From: Pelecanus crispus
Taxonomy: Eukaryota; Chordata; Aves; Pelecaniformes; Pelecanidae
Assembly (NCBI RefSeq): GCF_030463565.1
Contig: NC_134645.1
Span: 2,177,501 to 2,241,500 of the forward strand
Direction: 5' to 3'
DNA length: 64,000 nucleotides
Position numbers and translations under genes: made by a program. The stretch's first letter is position 1. Each line of letters starts with the position of its first letter. A model generated the notes under the pieces. It worked only from the letters and a program-made list of their open reading frames with translations. It was not told the origin of the DNA and ran no database searches. Below, piece by piece: positions 54,101 through 64,000 of the stretch.

Positions 54101-57009
54101 TGGGGAAGACTCCGCAGGTGAAAGAGCTTTGTTATCTGCTGGTTTTGGTTCTGAAGCAACAGATACATCAGCTGGGTAAGCCATAGCATTCAGCTCTTCC
54201 ATTTGAAGAGGAATCTTCTCTGCCTTGGCTATTTTTGGAGGCGTTGGCTCCGACGGCAGAGCGGCAACAATTTTGGAAGAGTCCAGTTCGGGTTGGAAAG
54301 ACTCCAGATAAGGCTTGCCTGTGGCAGCTACCGAATCCGCCAGTCGCTCCTCATGTTCATCACCAGTTACAATATTCTCGGTTGGTTTGCTTTTTAAGAC
54401 AAGAGATGGATCTTCGCTCACTTTCTCGGTAAAGTCAGGTATCATGTGGCTATTAAACAAGTCAGATTTTCCAAACTGCGGAGACAGTTTTTCAACAAGC
54501 TCCTTGTGTTCAGGCACGTCCTGAGAAATGCATTCTGTTATCGGTGTCTTTGAATAATCTGTAAAGGACGGAGAAACAGATTCACCAGGGACCTTTGTTT
54601 CCTTAATTAAGTCACATGCAATAGATATATATGGAGTCTCTATATCTTCAGGACTGGCACTACTCTCACGATCAGGTTTTTTAAATGCTAATGCCTCTTT
54701 CGCTTCTTGGGCCGGTGTCAGTGGTACATTCACTGCCTCTTGGTATAAGGGAGGTTTCTCAGTCTCCTCTTTTACATTATCATAATTAGCAGCAGGAATA
54801 AACGTTTCTAATGGGGAAGCTTCGAGCTGCACAGCAGACGCTTCTGCACCGGCAGTCCCAGTGCTCAGTGGGGCTTCCATGACAATATCTGGCAATATTG
54901 GTGACGGAGCAGCTTCCGACCCTTCAAACGAGGGACAGAGTTGTGCCACAGGTTTCAGAGTCTCTTGTACTGACTCGGAGGTTTGAACTAAATCGATCTT
55001 TGTTTCGTAAGCAAGTTTTGTACATGCCGCGTCATGCATTTCGCTTTCATATGCTTCTTGTACCAGATCAGGAGTAAGACCTTCAGGCATATTTGCTGCA
55101 GTGTCAGATGGCACTGTTGATATACTCTCTGTTTTAGCATAGTCAGCTTCCTGGCCTTCCTGCTTGCCAACTGCTCGAGCGCTAAAATCACCTTGTTCTG
55201 TGCTCGTCTGAGCTTTCATTTCTGCAATTTTTTTCTCATCATCGGTTCTATTTTCTGAAGCGCCTTCCTCTAGCGGAGAAAGGGATTTGACTTTGCTACC
55301 ATCAGGACTTACAGAGGATTCAAATTTAGTACAAGTGATGTAAGTCTGCGAAGGTTCTTTTACAGCGTCTGGGGTACTTGGGAAAGAGCGATCTTCAGTG
55401 CTGCCTTCGCTCTCTCTTTCGTAATCCTTCTGCACATTCAGCTTATCTACACCGTATCTCTCGTCTAAACCGCTTTCTAGTTTAGCATCTATCTTACTTC
55501 CAACATCCTCTCTCACGCTGCTCGGTCCGTGACTAGCACCTTTTACTTCCCATATTGGCTCGAATGGTTTGAAGTCTGCATATTCTTCCCTCCTAAGAGG
55601 GTCTTCTTTCAGTGCCCCTTTTTCACCATGATCACCAGCTCTGTATTTGTCTTTGTTATAAGAGAGATCTTCCTCGGTTTTCTCGAACAAATCTTGAGGA
55701 GTTTCTGGAGACATTTCCGGCTGCTGTGCAGGCATTTTCTCCAGATTAGGTAATTCTTTAGGGCCCTCTAGCTGTGTTTCTTCTTTAACTTGAGATAAAA
55801 TGGCTGCTTCTGATTTAGCAAATGGGGGTTCCGAGTATTTAATCTCTGAAACGTCCTTTTCATTTCCCTCTGCAAGAAATGGATTTCTTGCATTTTCCAT
55901 AGTTTCTTTATAAACCTCACTTGCATTTTCTTTGTAAATGCCTCTTGCAGGTAATCCATCTGAGAGCGTATCAAAGGCTGCGTGCTCTTTAAAGGGATCA
56001 GCTGAGATAGGAGAGAAGGAGGGAAGAGAAGGAGCAGTATCAAGCGGGACTGCAGTAAACTCCTCTTGACCAAGCGACTTAGTGCTACCTGGCTGCTCCT
56101 GCAAGTCCATAACTTTTTCTGTGACCGTGGACAGAAAGGAAAGTTAGAGAATGCAAGTGCTCTTAAAGTCAATGCAAACTTTCATGACAGGTTCACATGA
56201 TGTTAGTTATTAAGAGGTTCTTCCAAGTTCTATCACAAATACTATTAGCCATTAAAACAAAGTATCCGTTAAAGTATGCTATTCTATTTGACCTCTTCTA
56301 GCAGAGAAGTATGCAAGAGGCTAGAGAAGCAGCAACTTTATGCAGCACAAAGATCACAGTAAAGCTGAAGATGCCAGACAAGTACAGAGCATCCAAGTAC
56401 AGCAGGCAATATTAACGAAGTGAGAGAGGGAGGGTGGGGTGGCAAGGTGAGAAAGAGAGCGGGTATGGGTGCATGCCTGTGCATAAACATAGGCACAAAC
56501 ATGCATGCCAGTAAGTCTTTTTTTGACACTTTTTTAAATGGGAATTTGGTGAACAGCGGAGCTAACAAAACCCACTAACTAAACACTACAGGTACAAATT
56601 TTCGTACGTAAAATACTGCAGAAAGTTACTATGGATTAAATCTTTCTGCTAAATCAGTAAAGCAACTATGCTTTGATGTGTTAACCTGTTAATAGTATCA
56701 ACTTCTCTCCTATATCAAGGGTCCAAGAATTCACAGATGGCTGTAGCTTGTTTATAAAACAGTTTACCATGTAAAGAAATGAATGCATATTAAAATCTTG
56801 AACAGATCAACTGAAAAGTCAAAACTGAAAAATGCGATAGAGGCTATTCTTGGACCCATGCTGACTTTTAGTAAAGGCAGACTAATTGGAAAGAGTTAAT
56901 GAGATCAGATATGCAGGATGTATTCAGACAAAGGTGAGCAGAAAGAACTTGCCTGCAGAGGAGTGCATCAGAGGCGCAGATGTAGCAGGAAGAGCAAAAA
57001 GGGTCTCAT
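27362..57009 (-). CDS. RTN4: RTN4 (reticulon 4, Nogo-A/B), all but exon 1
   Basis: Reticulon 4 inserts hairpin membrane segments in the endoplasmic reticulum and promotes tubule curvature; the Nogo-A form also inhibits neurite outgrowth. Exons in transcript order: 57009-56953, 56118-53668, 38742-38535, 35727-35589, 29932-29863, 29170-29124, 27909-27851 and 27404-27362. Junction phases all agree, giving 1,023 codons plus TAA. The last six exons encode the 188-residue reticulon homology domain: hydrophobic hairpin 1, the Nogo-66 loop, hairpin 2 and a C-terminus KRKTE that fits a KxKxx ER-retrieval signal. The acidic, proline-rich first exon lies beyond base 64000. Skipping the 2.45-kb exon (with or without the 57-nt exon) yields Nogo-B forms in frame. 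Confidence 0.97.
27405..29123 (-). other. RTN4: RTN4 introns 27405-27850 and 27910-29123
   Basis: Introns between the last RHD exons. The second holds a CpG-rich patch at about 27945-28060 and, on the opposite strand, an open frame from ATG 28474 to TGA 29037 (187 codons) with no recognised family. Confidence 0.7.
27851..27909 (-). CDS. RTN4: RTN4 RHD exon: cytosolic helix
   Basis: A 59-nt exon between caattgcag and gtgagt. It reads [19 protein letters not shown] with a split Lys codon. In reticulons this post-membrane segment forms an amphipathic helix. Confidence 0.97.
29124..29170 (-). CDS. RTN4: RTN4 RHD exon: end of hairpin 2
   Basis: A 47-nt exon between cttttccag and gtgagt. It completes an Ala codon and reads [15 protein letters not shown], ending the second hydrophobic segment. 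Confidence 0.97.
29171..35588 (-). other. RTN4: RTN4 introns 29171-29862 and 29933-35588
   Basis: Non-coding. A GC-richer part lies at about 30,780-31,260. A-tracts on + occur at about 30585-30603 and 31368-31382. No gene or repeat family was recognised. Confidence 0.7.
29863..29932 (-). CDS. RTN4: RTN4 RHD exon: membrane hairpin 2
   Basis: A 70-nt exon between cttttcag and gtaagt. It reads [20 protein letters not shown] and LIL, the start of the second hydrophobic hairpin. Confidence 0.98.
35589..35727 (-). CDS. RTN4: RTN4 RHD exon: Nogo-66 loop
   Basis: A 139-nt exon between cttgcag and gtaagt. It reads [20 protein letters not shown], then [19 protein letters not shown] and DLVDSLK. With the end of the previous exon it makes a loop of exactly 66 residues between the two hairpins, the ligand of the Nogo receptor in mammals. 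An N-glycosylation sequon (NGT) sits where, from memory, human has NCT. Confidence 0.98.
35728..38534 (-). other. RTN4: RTN4 intron inside the Nogo-66 coding region
   Basis: A 2.8-kb intron that splits the Nogo-66 loop after HPFR. It includes an (AAAC)n run near 37240-37260 and a G-run near 36660. No gene was recognised. Confidence 0.75.
38535..38742 (-). CDS. RTN4: RTN4 RHD exon: membrane hairpin 1
   Basis: A 208-nt exon after aaattttag and before gtgaga. It opens the reticulon homology domain with [20 protein letters not shown], continues with the hydrophobic stretch [20 protein letters not shown] and ends [20 protein letters not shown], the first 20 residues of Nogo-66. Its first base accepts exon 1, 2, 3 or the Nogo-C exon in the same phase. 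The 208-nt size is typical of reticulon genes. Confidence 0.98.
41757..41820. repeat. A-rich (A)nC low-complexity tract
   Basis: A 60-base stretch of almost only A with scattered C, intronic in RTN4. It is probably a replication-slippage product. Confidence 0.9.
43113..43160. repeat. Two-copy 28-bp direct repeat
   Basis: The 19-base block gctaaataaacttcatatt occurs at 43113-43131 and 43141-43159, a 28-base period. Intronic. Confidence 0.85.
46509..46536. repeat. Poly(A) tract, 28 nt
   Basis: Uninterrupted A28 on +, 33 bases from the Nogo-C donor. On the RTN4 sense strand it is a T28 tract just inside the intron. Confidence 0.95.
46569..46602 (-). CDS. RTN4: Nogo-C first coding exon
   Basis: ATG at 46602-46600 in a good context (G at -3 and +4) opens [11 protein letters not shown], then one base of Val and the donor AAGG/gtattt. 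Human Nogo-C, from memory, starts MDGQKKNWKDK: the same length, with the MD.Q and WKDK positions kept. The exon end phase fits the 38742 acceptor exactly. It is too short for an ORF search. A 3' splice site-like sequence (ttcttctcttgcag, minus strand, ending at 46663) lies 60 nt before the ATG, so the leader may be spliced. Confidence 0.87.
46642..46867 (-). other. Two short uORFs in the Nogo-C leader
   Basis: On the - strand an ATG at 46867 opens a 16-codon frame ending at 46817. A second ATG at 46701 opens a 19-codon frame ending at 46642, 39 bases before the Nogo-C ATG. Both would be in the leader if transcription starts within the CpG-rich patch and the leader is unspliced; splicing to 46662 would remove them. 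Confidence 0.45.
46740..47050 (-). promoter_or_regulatory. RTN4: Probable Nogo-C promoter, CpG-rich
   Basis: A GC- and CpG-rich patch in an AT-rich intron, just upstream of the Nogo-C ATG. On the - strand it has a GC box (GGGCGG, 47025-47020) and a CCAAT box (46976-46972) about 45 bases apart and no clear TATA box. Transcription would be expected to start near 46,880-46,920. The assignment follows from position and composition. Confidence 0.6.
49265..49279. repeat. Poly(C) tract, 15 nt
   Basis: Uninterrupted C15 on +, which is G15 on the RTN4 sense strand. Confidence 0.95.
50118..50154 (+). repeat. G-runs followed by (GGT)n microsatellite
   Basis: Two runs of six G are followed by about seven GGT units. 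On the + strand (the RTN4 template strand) this could form a G-quadruplex. Confidence 0.9.
51112..51150. repeat. T8-A31 tract
   Basis: Eight T then thirty-one A on +. No poly(A) signal or retrocopy was seen upstream, so it is read as a simple repeat. Confidence 0.9.
53668..56118 (-). CDS. RTN4: RTN4 exon 3, Nogo-A-specific giant exon
   Basis: A 2,451-nt exon with no stop in 817 codons; the human exon is about 800. Acceptor gtcacag, donor TCAG/gtaatc. It encodes an acidic, Pro/Ser-rich, largely disordered segment. Numbering from the Met at 56110, the conserved islands are [10 protein letters not shown] (175-184), [14 protein letters not shown] (340-353), [10 protein letters not shown] (406-415), [13 protein letters not shown] (494-506), GKPYLESF (598-605) and KIPLQMEEL (632-640). 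A PPxY motif (PPLY, 453-456) could bind WW domains. The Nogo-A delta-20 inhibitory region of mammals lies in the second half of this exon. It ends FSAKLNKSS, spliced to VVDLLYW. The Met at 56110 (MDLQEQPG) corresponds to the start of the human 986-residue isoform. Confidence 0.97.
56119..56952 (-). other. RTN4: RTN4 intron 2 (GC-AG)
   Basis: An 834-base intron with a GC donor and an AG acceptor between exon 2 and the Nogo-A exon. No other feature was recognised. Confidence 0.85.
56953..57009 (-). CDS. RTN4: RTN4 exon 2 (57 nt), GC donor
   Basis: Between gtttttcag and GCAG/gcaagt. It reads [18 protein letters not shown] after a split Asp codon. This matches the short RTN4 exon 2 present in Nogo-A and the Nogo-B2 variant. 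The donor begins GC rather than GT but otherwise fits the strong CAG/gcaagt form. Confidence 0.92.
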
Positions 57010-60000
57010 CTGAAAAACAAACAAATAACCTCAGCAGAAATAAAGGCTAGGTTGAAGAGGGGAGAAAGCACACAAGTAGTCAGTTCCCAGTAAATCAAAC
57101 AGATCCGTAGCCAACATCTACACCCACAGAACCAGATACAAGCCGGGTAATTTGGGAGAGACAACGCTCAGCGTTCTCCATTTACAATAGGATCTTTACG
57201 GAGGCAACTGAGGGATCTCCATGCTCCAAGCCAGGGACCAGTCTTAGGCTAAGATACACCACGGTAGCTACTCTTTATTTTCATTCTCCAAACTTCCACA
57301 CTACTGAGCAGCTACAGTGTCTCTAGCACCAGAAAAAACCTGCCATTGACAGTGACACACTGTCCTTAAGCAGCTCACTTTGTCAGAGGGTCTCCTAACA
57401 CTAACTTGTGCAAGAACAGCAGCGATAAAGGAGACTCACCAAAAATTGTGAAAACTTAACATGACCAAAGTAAGCTTTGAAACTCCCCACAAACAGAGCA
57501 CTGATCAGGCATGCCGATACCAATCAAACTGATAACAGTAAATGACTGTACTATTTGCTTTATGTTTATGTCTTCACTATTTCTGTTGTGTTATAATGTA
57601 GACAAGCTTCCCAATAAAAGCATTATTTTTAAAGCCTTCTTTGGCATGATGCAAGGAGTGTATTTTGCTTTGCTGAATTTGTTTTAACCCTAGTATTTCA
57701 CAAGACAATCCCAGCTCTCCAATTTCCATTCAAAGAGCTAAGTAAATAGAAGGAAGGACACCGTTCTCCTAAGCTAAGGAACTCACCCTCCTTCACTAAT
57801 GCACGACGGTGAGAAGCCGGACAATCCCAGAGTTTCACACTGCACGTTAAGCTGAAGTAAAAGCATGCAACTATGACATTCTACTAAGCTGCATGAAGTG
57901 TTTAATGAAAAACCACTGCAGAAGCAGCAATACCAGCTGTCATTAGGAACCAGGCAAATCAAAACCAGTCCTCATCTGGAGTTCCGTGTCAGCAGCAGTA
58001 TTTTTCCCCAGGTCCATCGTGGCCTGTTGGCATTATGTTAATGTAAAAATAGTAACATTTAGGTAAATATATTTCATTCTGAAGAGTGCCTAAAGTTTTC
58101 AAATTAAGGCTGTTAAAGAATTTTTGCAATTTACATCAATTGTATTAGCAGAGTGCAAAATTATATTAAAGCATTTCAATTCCATTTTGAATTTCCAGTA
58201 CAGACATTAACAATCTTTAGTTTTGCTATTTGCCTGGACAAAATCAAGTACTAAAAAAGTTAAGGATTTTTTTTTTTTTTTAATTAAAAGCAAAGAAAAA
58301 TAGAAGCAATTGATTTTAAAAGAAGAAAGGCAAAAAGTGAGAAATACGGTAGACCCAGCAGTGCATACATAATAATCCAGTAAAGCAAGGCATTAAGGTT
58401 ATTTTTGTTTTCGCATTGAATCATGACTTTCTGCAAAAGCAACACCACTTCAAGATACTCGTGACCTGTCTGGCTTACTCAAGTTAATCTACCAACAGTT
58501 TTCCAGAAATCAAGTCTCCTCACAACCAACATCTCCTGTCACAATATACAGTCGGTTGGTTTTGTTTCACAGAACACTGTTATCTTCAAGTGATGTTTAT
58601 AATCCACAAAATATGGCAAGATGCAAGAGAACGGAGTAATAAAGTTGGAGTGCAGGACTCAGTATTTAGAAGCTTCCTCAACTCCTGCCAGCCCAAAGGG
58701 ATTTCTGTTCAGTTTTCTAGAAATTATATTTTCCTATTAAGGACCACATGGAGAGAAACCTCAATTGCAAATTTAGAACACATTAAAACAGTGTTACAGT
58801 TCAGTGGTGGCAAAAGCTTTTAAGGACAAAGAAAACCCACACTGGAGGACAACTGATCAGTATGTGACACCAAGTCACAGAACTGCAACGCTCATCCGTA
58901 CGCTGCCAAGTATCACCGTGTGCCCTTTATTTGAGATGCTCGACTCCGCATGCCCTGGCTCGCTGAGATCTCTTCCGCAAGCAGAGTGTCCGCAAGGCGC
59001 CCACCACCCATAAGACAAGTTAGCAAGTCACCTGGTTTGGAGAGTCAAACAAGGGGCTCCAGTCAGGGTGCAGCTTGGGACTCATCAGCCCTGAGAGCTG
59101 CTCTGCCTTCCTCAAAATGAGACTTTAGCAGTAACATCAGAGTTTTTTCTTCAGTTTCTAGTGCACCTGCTACATCAAGGGTTACTGCTGAGCTTTAGAT
59201 TTTAGGCTAGCAAGGCTCAGCATTGGCACCAAGCAGCAGCACATTCTCCTTTTCTCTCAACGTTATGCCTAGACGGACCAAACAAGCAACATCTCCTGAC
59301 CACAAATGTAGAACTGTGTCCCTCTGTGTGTACTGGATGCTGATCCTGGTGAAATACCTGATCCCTTGTTGGTTAAACGGAGTAGCAGTGCCCATATACT
59401 CCGTGCTTGAGCCAGCGTCAGTCTGTCGCCTCATCTCTTACCCGCCTTATCTCCTACCTGCCTGTGGCACGCTCCCCTTGGAGCGCTGCACGCACACACC
59501 AGGTCCAAAGCCTGAAGGGACCCGCGATGTGGCTGATCACTGGGAAGCTGGAAACAAGAGACTATTCCTCCTCAGCCCGCACCTTCCCTGAAACCACACG
59601 CTCTCACCTCCTCTGGGCCATGCCGGAGCAGCATAACCTTTATTTGCCGGAAGGGGTCTATGCTTTGGAGTGAAGGAGAGGGGAGAGAAAGCAGGATGGA
59701 CCTGATGAGACCAGATCGTGCAGCCTGGAGACAGAGACCCCTGACAGCCCAATAGAAAAGGAGCTCACAGGGAAACCAAGAACAAGCCAATGGAGTGGAG
59801 GTGCTGAAAATGTAGAAGTAAAAGAAGGGCAAACAAAGAGTCCACCGGGGCAAGGAGGTGAAGAGGAAAATGCGTAACAAGTCCCTGAAGGTACAGCACG
59901 CTCGGGGTCCAAAGACCAACTGCAATCTCTACCAGAAATTCTAGACTTAAAATCTTTTGAACACTTCCGAACCCCAAAGAGAGGTTTCAGTTTCTGGTGA

Positions 60001-63000
60001 GGAACACTGTTTTTAGAAGCACAGGCACTGATTTTTCAGTGCTCCATTAAGATGGTATAATGCAGAAACTGCTTCTCAGGTTTGGCTTCCATGTACTCAA
60101 CACAGAAGCATACAATAGCTATGCCAGTCACTGAATCCCCAGGTTCTCTTAATGGAAGGATATTATGCCCACACCCAAACTTTATTTTCCACACATAGCT
60201 GGAGCATGAAAAGCCATTACATAAAAGCAGTATTTCCTAACCAGCCAAGGAGAACCACCCACTTTCCCTCCACCCACATCAGAATGGCATTTTTTCCTGC
60301 TGAAAGGAAGAAGATACAAGGACTTTTTCCTGCTGTGGGGCCCTGTATAACACCTCCAGGCAAACAGGGAGAACAGAGTAGGGCCTCTACAACTCCCACA
60401 TCAGCACAATTGCTAACAGAACCAACCACTCTCTTCAGATTGTCATTCAAATGACATGGTGAAAAGAACAGTGTTTTTTCCAGCCATGACATTTGCACCG
60501 AAGAATCCTTACCCCCAACGTTGGAGGTAGGAACCTTTCAGAAGCAGAACTCTGTGGGTGCTTTGGTAGACAATAGAAAAATAAATCTGCAGCGTCTATC
60601 AGACCGTAGCCTGGCATACGACAAGACTGTCCGGGCTCAAAGGCATACCACGATGAGTGTGCAAGCCACTTCAGCCAACACTTGCAGAACTCCCTAGTGA
60701 ACCAGCTGCCTCTTCCCACCCACTGCTCAAGTGGTAACACTGGTAACAGCTGACAACAAATACAGTAAGTTTTGTAATAAAGTACTATGTTTAGTGGAGT
60801 AACTTCATTTGTAAAAGAAGTGTGAGAAGAACAGATCACTAAGTTGGCTTTTCCTGTTTGTGTATCAATGGCATAAATTAGGTGATCGACACAAACAAAG
60901 AAGAGGTACGCTACTACTAGAATCAAGTAAAAAAATTTCAGAGTATACTTAAAATAGTCTTGCTTAGAGCTTGATAAAGGTGCATATTCAAAACTCTTTT
61001 CTTGAGCTACAAAGTGGGCCTTTGCTACAGCAAAGCTTCACCCAAAAATATAAAAAAGATCTAAGTAAAGAAGTCTTCAGTTTTTACAAATCATAACAAA
61101 AAAAATAATTCGGTAAGATGAACTGCTCAATTACTGTTTCCATCAGAAGACATATTTTGTTTCATGAAACACAGAAGAATGAGACCTCGAAATGAACACT
61201 AAATCTCCAGGAGAAAACGGTCTTTACTCCAAATTTTAGCTGCCAAAAGTCTGTAATGGTGCAGGTTAGTAACCTACCTTCAGCATTACAGTAAAGAGAA
61301 AGACAGACCTCCTCTTTGTGAATAGGTATTACTTTCTATTAGTTTCTGCAGTAGTCCAATCCATGGTTTTTAAAGAGAACTTTCTAGACAGACTCAGCAT
61401 TGCCCAGGTGATCTTACAGCATTCAGTAAAATGCTAATACCTTATTCAAACATATACACCCAACACACCACCTAACCACTGACTGCATGACTACTGTTTG
61501 CCCAATGAGAGAAAAAGTTAACAGTTTTGCTCACTAGCACACGCTCCTCTGGCCTCTTGGGTTTTTTTAAAATCCACATATATGAACATGTCACCCTAAT
61601 GTGAAAGGAAAAGCATTTAAGGAACAACAGAACCAAATGATGCATGGAGTGACTCATTCTGATTGCATTCCTATTTTTAACGAAAAAACATTCTGCAAAT
61701 TTTACCTTGGCTTTTTGCAAATTAAATATTTCCTAAAAAAAGAAAAAAAAAAAGCCACCCACAAACAACCCTGTAGTTTCTCCTTTCATTAGCATGAACT
61801 CTCATACTTTACAACTTTGTATTACGGTTTCAGCTAAAACATAAGCATCACCACCAAGAGACAGATTTCAGTTTTGTTTAAAAATAAAAACCTTGACACC
61901 GGCATGACAAAGAGGTGTCATTTTAAACTCTAATTTTAATTTTTGCTGATTGCCCACTAACCGGTGTCATTACAAGACACTGGTATTACCAGCATGAAAC
62001 TGGAAATTTAATATCAAAGTTCTGGATAAAAAGCAGATAAATAAATGGAGAGAGATTTCCCAGACGACTAAGAAAGAGAAAGCAAAGTTAGCTGCAAAGA
62101 TTTCCAGACAGAAAAGAATGTTTAAAATGAAAAAGTAGTAACCTGACAATTCCAAGAAAAGCAATTTATGAAAAAACTGCCCTCCCCTCCACCCCCCCAC
62201 GAAAACATACTCGCCAACAGAAAGCGGAGGACTTTAGTCACAAGAAAATAAGAACTCAGAAAGAACATGTTCTATCCCTCATCGCTGGATTTTTGGTAAC
62301 CGACGTCCCCTTCCATCTGCTCTCACATGTGACTCCTTCCAAGCATCAGCAGCAGGTCTATGGTAAGGCAGGTTTATTGTTCTGATACTCTCCTTATTTT
62401 TATGTATGAGCTCAGCATTGGAAAAAAACAAACCCTACATATTTTATTTTCTACATATAAACACTAAGTAAACTTCATCCTGATGCACAGTTTAGCTTTG
62501 GTAGGAGACTGTATTAGGCTGCTAGATGGCAGTTTCAGTCTTCAGAAAATAAAACACATTTCCTGGATTAGTTTGCTGGAGAATGTACGCTATTCTTAAA
62601 AAAAAAAAAAAAAACAGTTGGCAGGAATCAAGTTTTTAAGAATCCACTTCACCGTTGCGTGTTTAGAAAATGAGCAAAATGCCTAAGTTAGTAAGACAGG
62701 GGCGGCTCTTATCTCACAGACCTACCACAATGGGACAGTGATTTTGAAGGGCCTCTCTTGTTAATACAAATATTTAACAATAAAAGAAAACAGGGCAAAA
62801 TTAATACTCAAAGGAATGGCATCTGTGACATGACTCATACGTAGTGTAAAATTTACACTTGCAGCAATCCCTCTAGGGTCGATATGAAAGAGAAATCGTC
62901 TGCTTCTTCAATGCACCGAGTTGTTAATTTGTCCACAGCGAAGACTGCCCCAAGCAGCAGTTCTGATCTCAAACCATTATCTAAGCAAAACACACGGATG

Positions 63001-64000
63001 CAGTACTAACCATGAAGTTTGACTCTTATGGATTTGATAACTACAAAAACCTCAAGGCTTTTTGCAGAGCAATGCAATACCCTCACATTTCATAACCACA
63101 GGGAGGAACTGCCATGGGTTTTTTTCTCCTGTGTGTGTTGATGTCAAATTAGTATGAGTAAATTGCTACCTCTTGGCATAAAGTGTCAAAGATGACATAC
63201 CTGGCCATTTAAAAGTTAATTTAAACGATTTCAAGGAGAGTCAAGTTCTTGGATGCCTAATGTCCTACTGCAGAGTAAACAAGGGCACACAACTTCACAA
63301 GAATTTCCCGAGAAAAGCAGCTGCCTACACAAACTCCATTTAAATCATCTCCTGTTATGATGCAATTGTTCTAAATGTGGTATTTCAGCAAATATTTAAG
63401 CCATTCAAGATAAAGAACATTAACTATTAACAGCATCTTTTCACATCATTAGATCAGGCCACAGAGCCACAGCAAGTAATCGGTTTTTTTCCTTGGGCTC
63501 TTTAGTTATACATGTTGTACGTGTGAGTTTATAAAGAGAAGTTTCCAGTTTAGGAAACTCAGACTGGAAACTACTTGGAAATCTTTGAGAAAAGTATACA
63601 AACTGCTACAGAAGATGGAGATGGCTGAAGATTTACGTGAAAACAGAAGCTCCGTTTTTAGCATCTTGAGGGTATCAAAGCTAGGATCACAAAAGGGTCC
63701 AAGAGTTTTGCTTATTAACAAGGGCAGGTGTAGGTCACCTCAGGTCTTCATGGAAATTACTGCAAAGGGGTATCATGCATCACGTGCAGAGCAAGTTGCA
63801 CTATACCGCAGAGGAGATTTCTCATTTCATGGTATGCGAAATAGATAAAGAAAACAAGTTCAAAACAAGCATTTTGAACAATGCTTGCTGCTTTAAATAT
63901 TCTGTTTATGAAGACACAAGTCTCCAGCAAGAAGCAAGTTTTTTCTTATTGTCTAAGCAGAAATCTACAACCAGACTGGTTTTAAACAAGGTTGGGTTTT
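57010..64000 (-). other. RTN4: RTN4 intron 1 (part)
   Basis: AT-rich, non-coding as far as can be seen. The acidic, proline-rich first exon expected for Nogo-A/B was not found, so it lies beyond the window. An A17 tract is near 62599-62615. Open frames here are short and unrelated to known families. Confidence 0.7.

Noticed and set aside
60447..60926. 159-codon - strand frame in RTN4 intron 1
   Set aside because: No family resemblance and no in-phase connection to RTN4 exons; composition like translated intron.

Overview
This is vertebrate nuclear DNA, most probably from a bird. It carries two large multi-exon genes with GT-AG introns, few recognisable interspersed repeats and short GC-rich, CpG-rich patches. 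The proteins are close amniote orthologues. The species cannot be named from the sequence.

Layout: two genes converge tail to tail. EML6 (echinoderm microtubule-associated protein-like 6) lies on the + strand. The window holds its 3' part: coding exons from 7091 to a TGA stop at 23380-23382, encoding the third HELP/WD-repeat module. RTN4 (reticulon 4, Nogo) lies on the - strand. Its stop is at 27362-27364, its reticulon-domain exons are at 27.4-38.7 kb, the giant Nogo-A exon is at 53668-56118 and a 57-nt exon is at 56953-57009. The proline-rich first exon is beyond the right edge. EML6 followed convergently by RTN4 matches the known amniote gene order (human 2p16).

Both gene models join without a frame break. 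The EML6 exons give 623 codons plus stop, or 630 with a 21-nt microexon. The RTN4 exons give 1,023 codons plus stop in the window. The last six RTN4 exons encode exactly the 188-residue reticulon homology domain. An alternative first exon for the short isoform Nogo-C was found at 46569-46602. It encodes an 11-residue start that gives a 199-residue protein, and a CpG-rich promoter-like patch with a CCAAT box and a GC box lies just upstream.

The two genes do not act in one pathway. EML6 belongs to a family of microtubule-binding proteins. RTN4 shapes tubular endoplasmic reticulum, and its Nogo-A form inhibits neurite growth. No new biological system was found. The most interesting items are the EML6 microexon with a TGC next to its acceptor, the Nogo-C exon and its leader, a GC-AG intron after RTN4 exon 2, and a CpG-dense block between the two 3' ends.
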